A stretch of DNA of 6,461 nucleotides, taken from contig JAPUJD010000199.1 of the NCBI GenBank assembly GCA_027296385.1, positions 1 through 6,461 of the forward strand, written 5' to 3'. The stretch comes from Acidobacteriota bacterium. Lineage in GTDB: Bacteria; Acidobacteriota; Thermoanaerobaculia; Multivoradales; JAHEKO01. Under the pieces are notes generated by a model that worked only from the letters and a program-made list of their open reading frames with translations, was not told the DNA's origin and did not search any database. Below, piece after piece: positions 1 through 6,461 of the stretch (its first letter is position 1; each line of letters starts with the position of its first letter). A program made the translations under genes and the position numbers.

Positions 1-24
1 CGCCGGCGCACCTCGCCCACGAGC

Positions 25-474
25 TCAAGCATCAGCCCGTCCTTCGTCGACTTGCAGCCGGCGCCGCGAGATTCCCCGCAGGCCGAGGTAGCCGACCAGC
101 CCCACGGGCCCGAAGAGGAAAGTGAGCACCAGGCAGGGCACTACGAGCAAGTGATGGATCTTCTCGCGCTGGGCGTCTCGTACTTCCCAGGCGCCGATGA
201 ACAAATCGAAGGCTAGATAGTGGACCCAACCCGCGAGAAGCAACCACGGGTTCGAGAACAAGGTCGAGACCTCCGAGAGTGAGTCGTAGCCGCCGCCGGT
301 GGTTGTGCCCCAATGATTTACGATGAGCCAGAGGTAGACCAGCCCAAGGAGCCCGGGTAGGACGACTGCGCTGATCAGCCGGGAGCTCCAGCGCCAACGC
401 GGAAGCAGAATGAGGAGCAACCAACCCGGCAAGACGGCACGGGTTGCGACGGTGAAAAGAGTCTCAGGCTCCAC
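25..474 (-). CDS. ABA4-like (DUF4281) integral membrane protein
   Basis: This 149-residue protein is mostly hydrophobic, with about four membrane segments at roughly residues 13-27, 33-54, 77-96 and 107-134. It has the hallmarks I associate with the ABA4-like/DUF4281 family: HYLAFDLFIGAW at 85-96, followed by a charged turn (WEVRDAQR), and a last segment with a P-x-x-x-L-T-F-L-F-G-P-V-G pattern (113-125). The founding member, plant ABA4, is needed for neoxanthin formation. The role of bacterial members is not established, so no reaction is assigned. The length suits a complete single-domain protein. The GTG start at 472-474 is chosen because a GGAGG lies 4 bases upstream; I see no in-frame alternative with better support. 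The C-terminus is short, basic then acidic, and probably cytoplasmic. The gene follows the Lhr helicase on the same strand after a structured 163-base spacer and may have its own regulation. Family assignment is fairly sure; function is unknown. Confidence 0.85.
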   Translation of the reverse strand: MEPETLFTVATRAVLPGWLLLILLPRWRWSSRLISAVVLPGLLGLVYLWLIVNHWGTTTGGGYDSLSEVSTLFSNPWLLLAGWVHYLAFDLFIGAWEVRDAQREKIHHLLVVPCLVLTFLFGPVGLVGYLGLRGISRRRLQVDEGRADA

Positions 475-478
475 AGCG

Positions 479-483
479 CCTCC
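479..483 (-). promoter_or_regulatory. Shine-Dalgarno of the ABA4-like gene
   Basis: Read on the minus strand, GGAGG is followed by the 4-base spacer CGCT and then GTG. The spacing is slightly short, but this is the only good purine-rich site near the gene's N-terminus, so it decides the GTG start. It lies 5 bases downstream of the hairpin at 489-512, so folding of that hairpin could affect ribosome access. That last point is inference. Confidence 0.7.
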
Positions 484-488
484 AGTCT

Positions 489-512
489 AGCCGGCGTTCC
501 CCGACGCCGGCT
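489..512 (-). other. Perfect 9-bp GC-rich hairpin upstream of the ABA4-like gene
   Basis: The arms at 489-497 (AGCCGGCGT on the plus strand) and 504-512 (ACGCCGGCT) are exact reverse complements around the 6-base loop 498-503. In the minus-strand transcript the stem would sit after the helicase stop and end 5 bases before the Shine-Dalgarno of the ABA4-like gene. No run of U follows on either strand, so it does not look like a standard intrinsic terminator. It could be a pause site, an RNA 3'-end stabiliser, a translational control element, or chance in GC-rich DNA. The pairing is seen directly; any role is inferred. Confidence 0.6.
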
Positions 513-603
513 TCGAACCGATCGTCCCAGGGCGCCAACATATCAGGGCGGTGCGCTCTACCCGACACGCGTCACGAAGTGGGCCTCGCCCTCGAACACC
601 CCC

Positions 604-630
604 CCACTGAAGTGCCGCCACTGAAGTGCC
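604..630. repeat. Two tandem copies of a 13-base repeat after the helicase stop
   Basis: CCACTGAAGTGCC occurs at 604-616 and again at 618-630, separated by a single G, giving a 14-base period. Each copy contains the partly self-complementary core CACT-GA-AGTG. A related CACGAAGTG lies further along the spacer at about 574-582. The first copy abuts a run of seven C at 599-605. The repeat begins 7 bases beyond the helicase stop codon in the direction of transcription. It may be a simple tandem duplication; a binding site for a dimeric protein is possible but has no independent support. Confidence 0.7.
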
Positions 631-637
631 AGGCCGG

Positions 638-3600
638 TCAATAGCGTCTGCGCAGCCGCAGACAGTTCGGCTCGCGGGTGGTGCTGAAGATCTCGCGCAG
701 CAGCGCGGCGTAGGGACTGTCGGCGGCGCGCTTGCCGTTGATGGTCTCGACGTCCAGCGCCTTGAGGGGCTGGAAGTGGCGCGTCAGCAAGACCCTGAGG
801 AAGTCGAAGTAGCGCGACAGGTGGGGGTGGTCGCCGTCGACGGCGATCTCGAGCTCGGCGGCGTGGCGTCGGGAGACGACCACGCAGCGCCCGCCGTCGA
901 AGACCAGATGGTTGGAGGGCAGGCGGGCTGGCCACCGGCCGCGCCACGCGTCCACTCCGAGGCCGCAGGGGGCCGCCGGGTCGATTGCGCTCAGCCAGTA
1001 GATCTCGTCCTGCGGCAGGCCCTCGGACAGCCGCCGCCAGGCGCTCTGGGAGAGAAACTGGGGGCCGGCCAGGTCGGCGAAGAAATGGCCTGCCACGACC
1101 TCGCCGGAGAGCTCCATCAACCGCAAGCTGCGGAAGATACGCGACCAGTGGAAGCCCGGGAGCTCGCGGCCGAGCAGCTCGCGGAAGAGGATGCCGTAAC
1201 GTGCGAGCAGCAGTCGCGCGCGATCCTTGCCCAGCTCCTCGGCCTCGAGCGCATCGCTCGGAGGGTCGAGCGGCGGCAGCGCGAACCAGTCGCCGCCGAA
1301 CGGGCGCGCCGCGCGCCAGCGGTCGAAAGCGCGGCGCTTCGATGAGTGGCGGGAGCGTTGGCGTGCGGGCTCTCGTTGTGCGACCTTGAACCGACTCTGG
1401 ATTCCGCGCCGCACGGCGGTGAACTGGGAGTTGCTCGCCCTGCCGTCCCATACCGCCTGCCAGAGGCCGTCGGTGAGCTGATCGCTCGGCAAGCTGCCGC
1501 TCCCCAGCAGTTCTTCGAACGACCTGCGTCGGCCGTTGGCAAGCTCCGCGGCGAGCGGCGCCGGGAGCTCGGTCGCGGCCTCTGTGACGCGAAGCTCGCG
1601 CTCCTCGGGGAAGGCGAAGGTCAGGCGCTCGCGCCCGGCGCCGAGCCACTCGAGAGCGCTCTCCTGGAGCACGGAATCGAGCCAGGCGGGGTAGTAGGGC
1701 TCGAGCCGGGCCGGCAGGAGGTCGGACTCCCAGCTCGCCGCCGGTGCCGGATAGAGCAGCAGCCCCTCGAGCGCCGCCTGCAGGCCCTCGATGCCGTCGC
1801 CGCGCGTGACCAGACCCTGTTCGGCCGCCAGCAGGAGCGGTAACTGGTCGAGTGGCAGGGTCTCGAAGGACGGGCGGGCAGCCGCGCGCAGCAGACGCAG
1901 TAGACGCTCGAGGTTCTCGGCGTCGCAGACCTCTTCGCGTTCGTCATCGCGACGGAACTGGTCGACGACGAGCTGCTCCTCCTCGACCAACCGGCCGAGC
2001 GCCGCGTCGAGGGCCTCGGCGTCGAGTCCGAAGGTCGCGCCGACGCGCTCGGGCGCGACCGGTCCGTAGAAGCGCAGCCACTCACCCAGGAACTCGGCCA
2101 GCCGCTCGCTGGCGCTCCAGTCGTCGTCCGCGACTCTCTTTTCCACGAGCTGTCGGGCGGCCGCCAGAAGCTCGGCGCCGGCTGGGGTGTCGGGGGCCGA
2201 GAGCCGCCGCAGCTCGACGTCTTCGAGGCTCAGCCCGAGGCCGCGCAGGACTCGCGGCAAGCGCTCTACGGCGCAGACCCAGCGCACATTGGATGAACGT
2301 TCGACGACACAGGCGCGTGACTCGAGGCTGGCGAGGAGCTCGGCGGTGTCCCCGTCTGCCGACTGGCGACGGTGGGTAGTGAGCAGTGCGTCGAGCTCGG
2401 GCAGCGGCAGTGCCAGCCGCTCGTCGAGCCAGGCCAGAAGATCGTCGGCCGCCGTCGGCGCGTAGCCGGGGAAGGTGCGCTGGAGCTTGCGCTCGAAGGT
2501 GTCGAGCAGCGCCCCGGGCAGGCGGGGTCGGAGCTGCGACGAGAAGACGAGCTCCTGGAGCAGCGTCCGGCTCAGCCCAGCGCCCGCGCGCTCGGGCTCG
2601 TCGTCTTCGTACATCAAGCGATTGGTCTGCTGCCAGACGAGCGTCGCGGCAAACGGCGAGGGTGCCGTCGTGGTGGTCTCGGAGACGGCGATGGTGCCGG
2701 CGGCGAGCTCGTCGAGCACCTGTTTCGTCGCCGCCAGGTCGAAGGTATCCTGCAGGCACGAGCGCCAGGTCTCGACCACGATCGGGAAGTCCTCGTACTG
2801 CGAGACCCTCTCGAGGAGCTTCTTCGAGCGTTGGCGGGTGAGCCACAGTGGGACCCGCCGCTTGGCGTTCGAGCGCGGCAGGAGCAGCGCGCGACCGGCA
2901 TTCTCGCGAAAGAGGCCGCCGAAGAGGCCGGTGTGCTGTAGGCGGCGCCGCAGCAAGCTCTCCAGATTGTCCGGCCGTACCCTCTCGAGGAGCTCGCTGG
3001 CCACCATGTCCGGCTGCAGGCCGATCAGGATGCAGTCGTTCTCGGCCTCGATCACCAGTGGGAGGTCGCTGCGCTCGCTCCAGGCGGCGGCCAGGGCGAT
3101 GGCCAGCGGCCGGTTGACCCGCCCGCCCCAGCCGGTGTGGAGAATCGCTTGCCGGCCCCCCGCCTGCTCCGCAGGGTCCTGGCAGTACTCGATCACCAGG
3201 TGACGGCGGTGGGGCAGGGCGATGCCGGTGGTCTCGCGCTGGCGTTCGAGTAGGTCGACCAGCAGGGTCGCGGCCGTCGGGCTCATGGCGGACTGCTCTG
3301 CGAGCAACTCGATCAGGCGGCGGCGTCCGTCCTTGCCGGCGAGCAGGCCTTCGGCGGTCTCGAGGAAGTCGCCCAGGCGCGCGGAGAGAAAGAAACTGCG
3401 ATTGCGCGAGTCGGCGCGCCAGAAGGGCGTCATGGCGGCGGTGCGGTGGGCCGGCGAGACCAGCACGTCGCTGTGGGTGATGCGCCGCACTCGCCAGTTC
3501 TGGGCGCCGAGACTGAAGGTGTCGCCCAGCTTGCGCTCCCAGACGAACTCTTCGTCGAGCTCGCCGATCCGGGCCATCGAGTCGGCTAGTCGAAGCTGGT

Positions 3601-5164
3601 AGTAGCCGCGGTCGGGAATCGTGCCGCCCGACACGTAGACCGCCCAGGCCGTGCCGCTGCGCCCCGCGACGGTGTTGGCGACGCGATCGATGGTCAGGCG
3701 CGGCGCCAGCTCCCGGATCCGGCTGTCGGCATAGCGGCCGGCGAGCATCTCGAGCACCAGGTCGAACTGCCGCCGGCTCAGCCGGTGGTAGGGATAGCTC
3801 GCGCGCAGGGAGGTGTAGAGCGCGTCGACGTCCCAAGTCTCGGCGGCAACCATCGACAGGATGATCTGGGCCAGCACGTCGAGCGCGCCCTCGACCGGCA
3901 CGGTGGCCTCGATCTCTCCCGCCAGCACGCAGCGGGCGACCACCGCGGCCGTCAGCAGGTCGCGCTCGAAGAGTGGATAGAGCCGCCCGCGGCTGACCGC
4001 GCCGACGGCGTGGCCGGCGCGACCCAGGCGCTGGATCGCCGCGGCGATGGTCGGCGGCGTCTGGACCAGCGCCACCTCGTCGAGGGCGCCGATGTCGATC
4101 CCGAGCTCGAGCGAGTTGGTGGCGACGATGGCCTCGAGCTCGCCCGCCTTGAGCCGCTGCTCGACGACCTGGCGCAGCTCGCGCGACAGCGAGCCGTGGT
4201 GGGAGTAGACGAGATTGCGCCCGGCGGCCTCGTTGAGCAGCCGGGTCAGGCGCTCGGTCGAGCGCCGGCTGTTGGCGAAGACGAGGGTCGAGCGATTGCG
4301 CTCGATGCGGCCCAGGAGCTCGCGGGCCAGGCTCTCCCAGGCGTTCTCGTCCCTTTCGCCGGCGGTCGCCTCGGTGGTGTCGGCGAGCTGCGCCCCGGCG
4401 ACGTCGACCGTCAGGTCGTAGCGCTTGGCCGCGCTCGAGGTGACGATCGCCACCTGCCGCGGGCGGTACTCGGCCTCGGCGCCGCGCTCGTCGAGCGGCC
4501 GCATCTCGTAGCCGCCGATGAAGCGCGCGATGGTCTCGAGCGGTCGGGCCGTGGCGGAGAGGGCGAGGCGCTGAAACTCGCCGGCCAGCGGTACCAACCG
4601 GTCGACCGCGGTCACCCAATGGGTGCCGCGCTTGGAGCCGGCGGCGGCGTGGATCTCGTCGAAGATCACCGACTGGATGCCCCCGAGCATCGAGCGCCCG
4701 CCTCGCGAGGTGAGCAGGATGTTGAGGCTCTCCGGCGTCGTGATGAGAATCTCGGGCGGCCGGCGCACCATGCGCCGGCGCTGTGAGCTCGAGGTGTCGC
4801 CGCTACGGGTCGCGACGCGCACGGCCTCGTGCGCGGAACCGGCAGCGTCGAAGGCGCGCTCGAGCTCGGCGAGAGGCCCGAGCAGATTGCGCTCGATGTC
4901 GTTGTTGAGCGCCTTCAACGGCGACACGTAGAGCACCCGGACCCGGCCTCCCGGCCACTCGCCCGTCAGCAGCTGGTGCAACGCCCAGAGGAAGGCGGTG
5001 AGCGTCTTGCCGGTCCCGGTCGGGGCGCTGACCAGAACGTGCTCGCCGCGGGCGATGCGCGGCCAGGCGGCCGCCTGGACGTCGGTCGGGGTGCCCAGGC
5101 GGTCCGCGAACCACTGGCGGATCAACGGATGAAAGACGTCGAGAGAGCTGTCCGGGGCGGCCAT
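638..5164 (-). CDS. lhr: Lhr family ATP-dependent DNA helicase, long form with C-terminal domain
   Basis: The protein has 1508 residues, the size of full-length Lhr rather than the roughly 850-residue core. All superfamily 2 motifs are present and intact: Walker A APTGTGKT (47-54), motif Ia SPLKAL (81-86), Ib TTPESL (142-147), DEIH (169-172), SAT (203-205), IV LVFANSR (294-300), V ATNSLELGID (348-357) and VI QRLGRAGH (378-385). The Lhr-specific core follows, including GDTFSLGAQNWRV (547-559), whose Trp may correspond to the DNA-contacting Trp known in mycobacterial Lhr (inference). Next comes a DEAD-associated region (about 640-850, with HTGWGGRVNRPLA). The rest is the winged-helix, AlkZ-like C-terminal domain with LWQAVWDGRASN (1234-1245) and ending near ETINGKRAADSPYAALL (1473-1489). 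Studied Lhr proteins are 3'-to-5' ssDNA-dependent ATPases that unwind RNA:DNA hybrids, act in DNA-damage tolerance and tetramerise through this domain; E. coli Lhr also has uracil glycosylase activity there. The ATG at 5164 fits the family N-terminus, although no Shine-Dalgarno precedes it. The gene lies 91 bases after the S41 gene. Confidence 0.96.
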   Translation of the reverse strand: MAAPDSSLDVFHPLIRQWFADRLGTPTDVQAAAWPRIARGEHVLVSAPTGTGKTLTAFLWALHQLLTGEWPGGRVRVLYVSPLKALNNDIERNLLGPLAELERAFDAAGSAHEAVRVATRSGDTSSSQRRRMVRRPPEILITTPESLNILLTSRGGRSMLGGIQSVIFDEIHAAAGSKRGTHWVTAVDRLVPLAGEFQRLALSATARPLETIARFIGGYEMRPLDERGAEAEYRPRQVAIVTSSAAKRYDLTVDVAGAQLADTTEATAGERDENAWESLARELLGRIERNRSTLVFANSRRSTERLTRLLNEAAGRNLVYSHHGSLSRELRQVVEQRLKAGELEAIVATNSLELGIDIGALDEVALVQTPPTIAAAIQRLGRAGHAVGAVSRGRLYPLFERDLLTAAVVARCVLAGEIEATVPVEGALDVLAQIILSMVAAETWDVDALYTSLRASYPYHRLSRRQFDLVLEMLAGRYADSRIRELAPRLTIDRVANTVAGRSGTAWAVYVSGGTIPDRGYYQLRLADSMARIGELDEEFVWERKLGDTFSLGAQNWRVRRITHSDVLVSPAHRTAAMTPFWRADSRNRSFFLSARLGDFLETAEGLLAGKDGRRRLIELLAEQSAMSPTAATLLVDLLERQRETTGIALPHRRHLVIEYCQDPAEQAGGRQAILHTGWGGRVNRPLAIALAAAWSERSDLPLVIEAENDCILIGLQPDMVASELLERVRPDNLESLLRRRLQHTGLFGGLFRENAGRALLLPRSNAKRRVPLWLTRQRSKKLLERVSQYEDFPIVVETWRSCLQDTFDLAATKQVLDELAAGTIAVSETTTTAPSPFAATLVWQQTNRLMYEDDEPERAGAGLSRTLLQELVFSSQLRPRLPGALLDTFERKLQRTFPGYAPTAADDLLAWLDERLALPLPELDALLTTHRRQSADGDTAELLASLESRACVVERSSNVRWVCAVERLPRVLRGLGLSLEDVELRRLSAPDTPAGAELLAAARQLVEKRVADDDWSASERLAEFLGEWLRFYGPVAPERVGATFGLDAEALDAALGRLVEEEQLVVDQFRRDDEREEVCDAENLERLLRLLRAAARPSFETLPLDQLPLLLAAEQGLVTRGDGIEGLQAALEGLLLYPAPAASWESDLLPARLEPYYPAWLDSVLQESALEWLGAGRERLTFAFPEERELRVTEAATELPAPLAAELANGRRRSFEELLGSGSLPSDQLTDGLWQAVWDGRASNSQFTAVRRGIQSRFKVAQREPARQRSRHSSKRRAFDRWRAARPFGGDWFALPPLDPPSDALEAEELGKDRARLLLARYGILFRELLGRELPGFHWSRIFRSLRLMELSGEVVAGHFFADLAGPQFLSQSAWRRLSEGLPQDEIYWLSAIDPAAPCGLGVDAWRGRWPARLPSNHLVFDGGRCVVVSRRHAAELEIAVDGDHPHLSRYFDFLRVLLTRHFQPLKALDVETINGKRAADSPYAALLREIFSTTREPNCLRLRRRY

Positions 5165-5255
5165 GGGCGGAAACGCAATCTATCGCAGTGCCCAGGGCCA
5201 GGGTCCGGGAGCAGGCGTTAGAGAGGCCGCCATGCCCGAGCTGCCGGAGAGCGAG

Positions 5256-6461
5256 CTATCCCTGTCGCCGCAACACGAGGCTGATCTCTCGCCCGTCGAT
5301 GGTACCCCGGCCGATCAGGCCGACCTGGCGCAGCTTGACGTCGAAGCGTAGAACACCGATGTCGATCGGCATCTCGAAGGATAAAGAGGGCCGCTCGACC
5401 GACAGGTTCTGCGTTTCGAATCCCTCGACCGCAATCGCCCAACCGCCCTCGGAAGGCTGGCTGAAAGTAGCCTTCAGCGGGTAGCTCCATTCGGCGAGTC
5501 CCATCGTCCCCTCCCAGACGCCAGCCAGCTGGGCGCCCTCGTCACCCGTCACGAGCCTCGCCCCCTCGAGGACGAAGGCCAGGACGGGATCTCGGCCTGC
5601 CCGATAGTCCTGAAACGTTGGCGTGACCGGGAAGTGGACGGGAAGGGTCATACGATCGTCCTTGGGATGCGCCTGCCAGTAGAGAGTCGAAACGCGCAGG
5701 GTGAGCCCTGTTTCGGGCAGGAGGATCTTGCGCGAGTCACCGTAGCTGTTGGGCTTGCCGCCCATCGGTTCCCCGGCGAAGAGGACCGGTGTATGACGTT
5801 CCAGATCGAGTGCGAACAGGGTCGCGGCCGAGAAGGTAGCGCGGTCGGTCAGCACGTACAGGTTGCCGATCTCCATGAGCCTCTCGGCCCGAATTAGCGC
5901 GTGCAGCAACGGGCGGGTCAACGAATGGTCGCCGCCGTGGCACCCTCGCAGGTCGATCACAGCCTGACCGATGTCGGGATCGGCCATCGTCGAGGCAAAG
6001 CGTCGCGCGAAGTCGGCAAGCGTCTCGTCGTCTTCGTTCTCGATCACGTCGAATTTCACGTAGACGAAGCCGTCGGCCTCGAGACGCTCGAGCCAGAAGT
6101 TGCGGTGGCGTGGCTCGAGATACAAGGGCAGCTCACTGGTGCGGACGTCGACCCAGTCGACGGCGTGGCCGCGCTCGACCCTTGTCAGCTCCAAGGTCGT
6201 CCGCTCGCCGAGCTCGTTCGCGACTTCGAAACGGGCTACATCGCGTTCTCCCGTCAGCCCCAGAGCGTGCAGGACCTCGGGCATCACCAACCGTGCCGGA
6301 AGATGGTCCTTTACCGTGTGCTCGTTGTCGTGATGGATGACTTCCGAGACGAGGGCCATGGCCTCGTCCACCGGGCGGTTGCCGATGCGCACGACGCGCG
6401 AGCCGAGCACATCGCGATACCGACGATCTGCTCGCTGGACGAAGAGGCCCTCCGGGTAGAG
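5256..6461 (-). CDS. S41-family peptidase homologue with C-terminal beta domain, N-terminus outside window
   Basis: The frame stays open to the window edge, giving 401 visible residues; numbering here starts at the first visible one. A GTG at 6408-6410 could be read as a start, but the 17 upstream codons (LYPEGLFVQRADRRYRD) join smoothly to VLGSRVVRIGNRPVDEA, which looks like the end of a PDZ-like domain, so the gene begins beyond the window. The S41 core covers about 130-300: VIDLRGCHGG (168-177), then YVLTDRATFSAATLFA (202-217), whose Ser211 is the expected nucleophile, then GEPMGGKPNSYGDS (230-243) and GRDPVLAFVLEG (289-300). The classical Ser-Lys pairing cannot be confirmed by eye. Residues from about 310 form a separate beta-rich domain starting LAGVWEGTM, of a kind I recall on secreted hydrolases of some environmental bacteria. 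Family members are usually exported and cleave periplasmic or extracellular peptides. No signal peptide can be seen because the N-terminus is missing. Substrate is unknown. Confidence 0.88.
   Translation of the reverse strand, partial: LYPEGLFVQRADRRYRDVLGSRVVRIGNRPVDEAMALVSEVIHHDNEHTVKDHLPARLVMPEVLHALGLTGERDVARFEVANELGERTTLELTRVERGHAVDWVDVRTSELPLYLEPRHRNFWLERLEADGFVYVKFDVIENEDDETLADFARRFASTMADPDIGQAVIDLRGCHGGDHSLTRPLLHALIRAERLMEIGNLYVLTDRATFSAATLFALDLERHTPVLFAGEPMGGKPNSYGDSRKILLPETGLTLRVSTLYWQAHPKDDRMTLPVHFPVTPTFQDYRAGRDPVLAFVLEGARLVTGDEGAQLAGVWEGTMGLAEWSYPLKATFSQPSEGGWAIAVEGFETQNLSVERPSLSFEMPIDIGVLRFDVKLRQVGLIGRGTIDGREISLVLRRQG

Noticed and set aside
1..24. Start of a further minus-strand gene just after the ABA4-like stop
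   Set aside because: GTG codons are present in these 24 bases, but the stretch is too short to support a call.
489..512. Intrinsic terminator of lhr
   Set aside because: The stem is perfect and GC-rich, but no T-run follows it on either strand.
480..590. Intact tRNA gene on the minus strand
   Set aside because: Despite D-loop-like and T-loop-like pieces, the D-stem partner is missing, the acceptor arms do not pair, and the anticodon stem has a mismatch. At most a remnant, so it is listed only as a finding.
626..1345. 239-codon plus-strand frame antisense to the helicase C-terminal region
   Set aside because: It has no domain-like pattern and the opposite strand is clearly coding.
558..1649. 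363-codon minus-strand frame extending past the end of lhr into the spacer
   Set aside because: It overlaps the helicase C-terminal domain in another frame and is Arg/Pro/Ala-rich. The helicase itself ends naturally, so this is neither a frameshifted extension nor a separate gene.
2082..4619. 845-codon minus-strand frame inside lhr
   Set aside because: It is a shifted frame of the helicase gene, rich in Arg, Ala and Pro with no recognisable motif, while the helicase frame over the same bases has every expected motif.
3785..4786. 333-codon plus-strand frame antisense to lhr
   Set aside because: It mirrors the helicase codons and has the low-complexity Gly/Ala/Arg make-up typical of antisense frames in GC-rich DNA. 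No family resemblance was found.
5180..5233. 17-codon leader peptide before lhr
   Set aside because: It has no ribosome binding site, no run of regulatory codons and no attenuator-like alternative hairpins.

Overview
The window is GC-rich bacterial DNA. All three real genes lie on the minus strand, so transcription runs from high to low coordinates. In that order they are an S41-family peptidase homologue whose N-terminus lies off the right edge (5256-6461), a full-length Lhr-type superfamily 2 helicase with the large C-terminal domain (638-5164, 1508 residues), and a small ABA4-like (DUF4281) integral membrane protein (25-474). No convincing gene was found on the plus strand. The long plus-strand frames over the helicase are the usual by-product of GC-rich coding DNA.

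The source is probably a GC-rich environmental bacterium. The S41 protein carries a C-terminal beta domain of the W-E-G-T type. Together with the general style of the helicase, this reminds me of Acidobacteriota (Thermoanaerobaculia-like) or the old deltaproteobacterial groups. That is an impression from protein style, not a demonstrated placement. I saw no phage genes, insertion sequence, CRISPR array, intact tRNA or rRNA.

Layout: positions 1-24 lie beyond the ABA4-like stop codon and are too short to call. The 163-base spacer 475-637 between the helicase and the ABA4-like gene is the most structured non-coding part. It holds a tandem 13-base repeat just after the helicase stop, a stretch resembling pieces of a tRNA-Ile, a perfect 9-bp hairpin, and the Shine-Dalgarno that fixes the GTG start of the ABA4-like gene. 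The 91-base spacer 5165-5255 shows no clear promoter, terminator or Shine-Dalgarno for the helicase.

Functionally, the helicase belongs to a family of 3'-to-5' single-strand-DNA-dependent translocases linked to DNA repair. The S41 homologue probably acts outside the cytoplasm, and the ABA4-like protein sits in the membrane. I see no obvious shared pathway. Same-strand order allows co-transcription, but the 91- and 163-base gaps and the lack of overlap mean an operon is not shown. I did not find evidence for a new multi-gene system here. The points most worth a second look are the bacterial ABA4-like protein and the structured spacer upstream of it.
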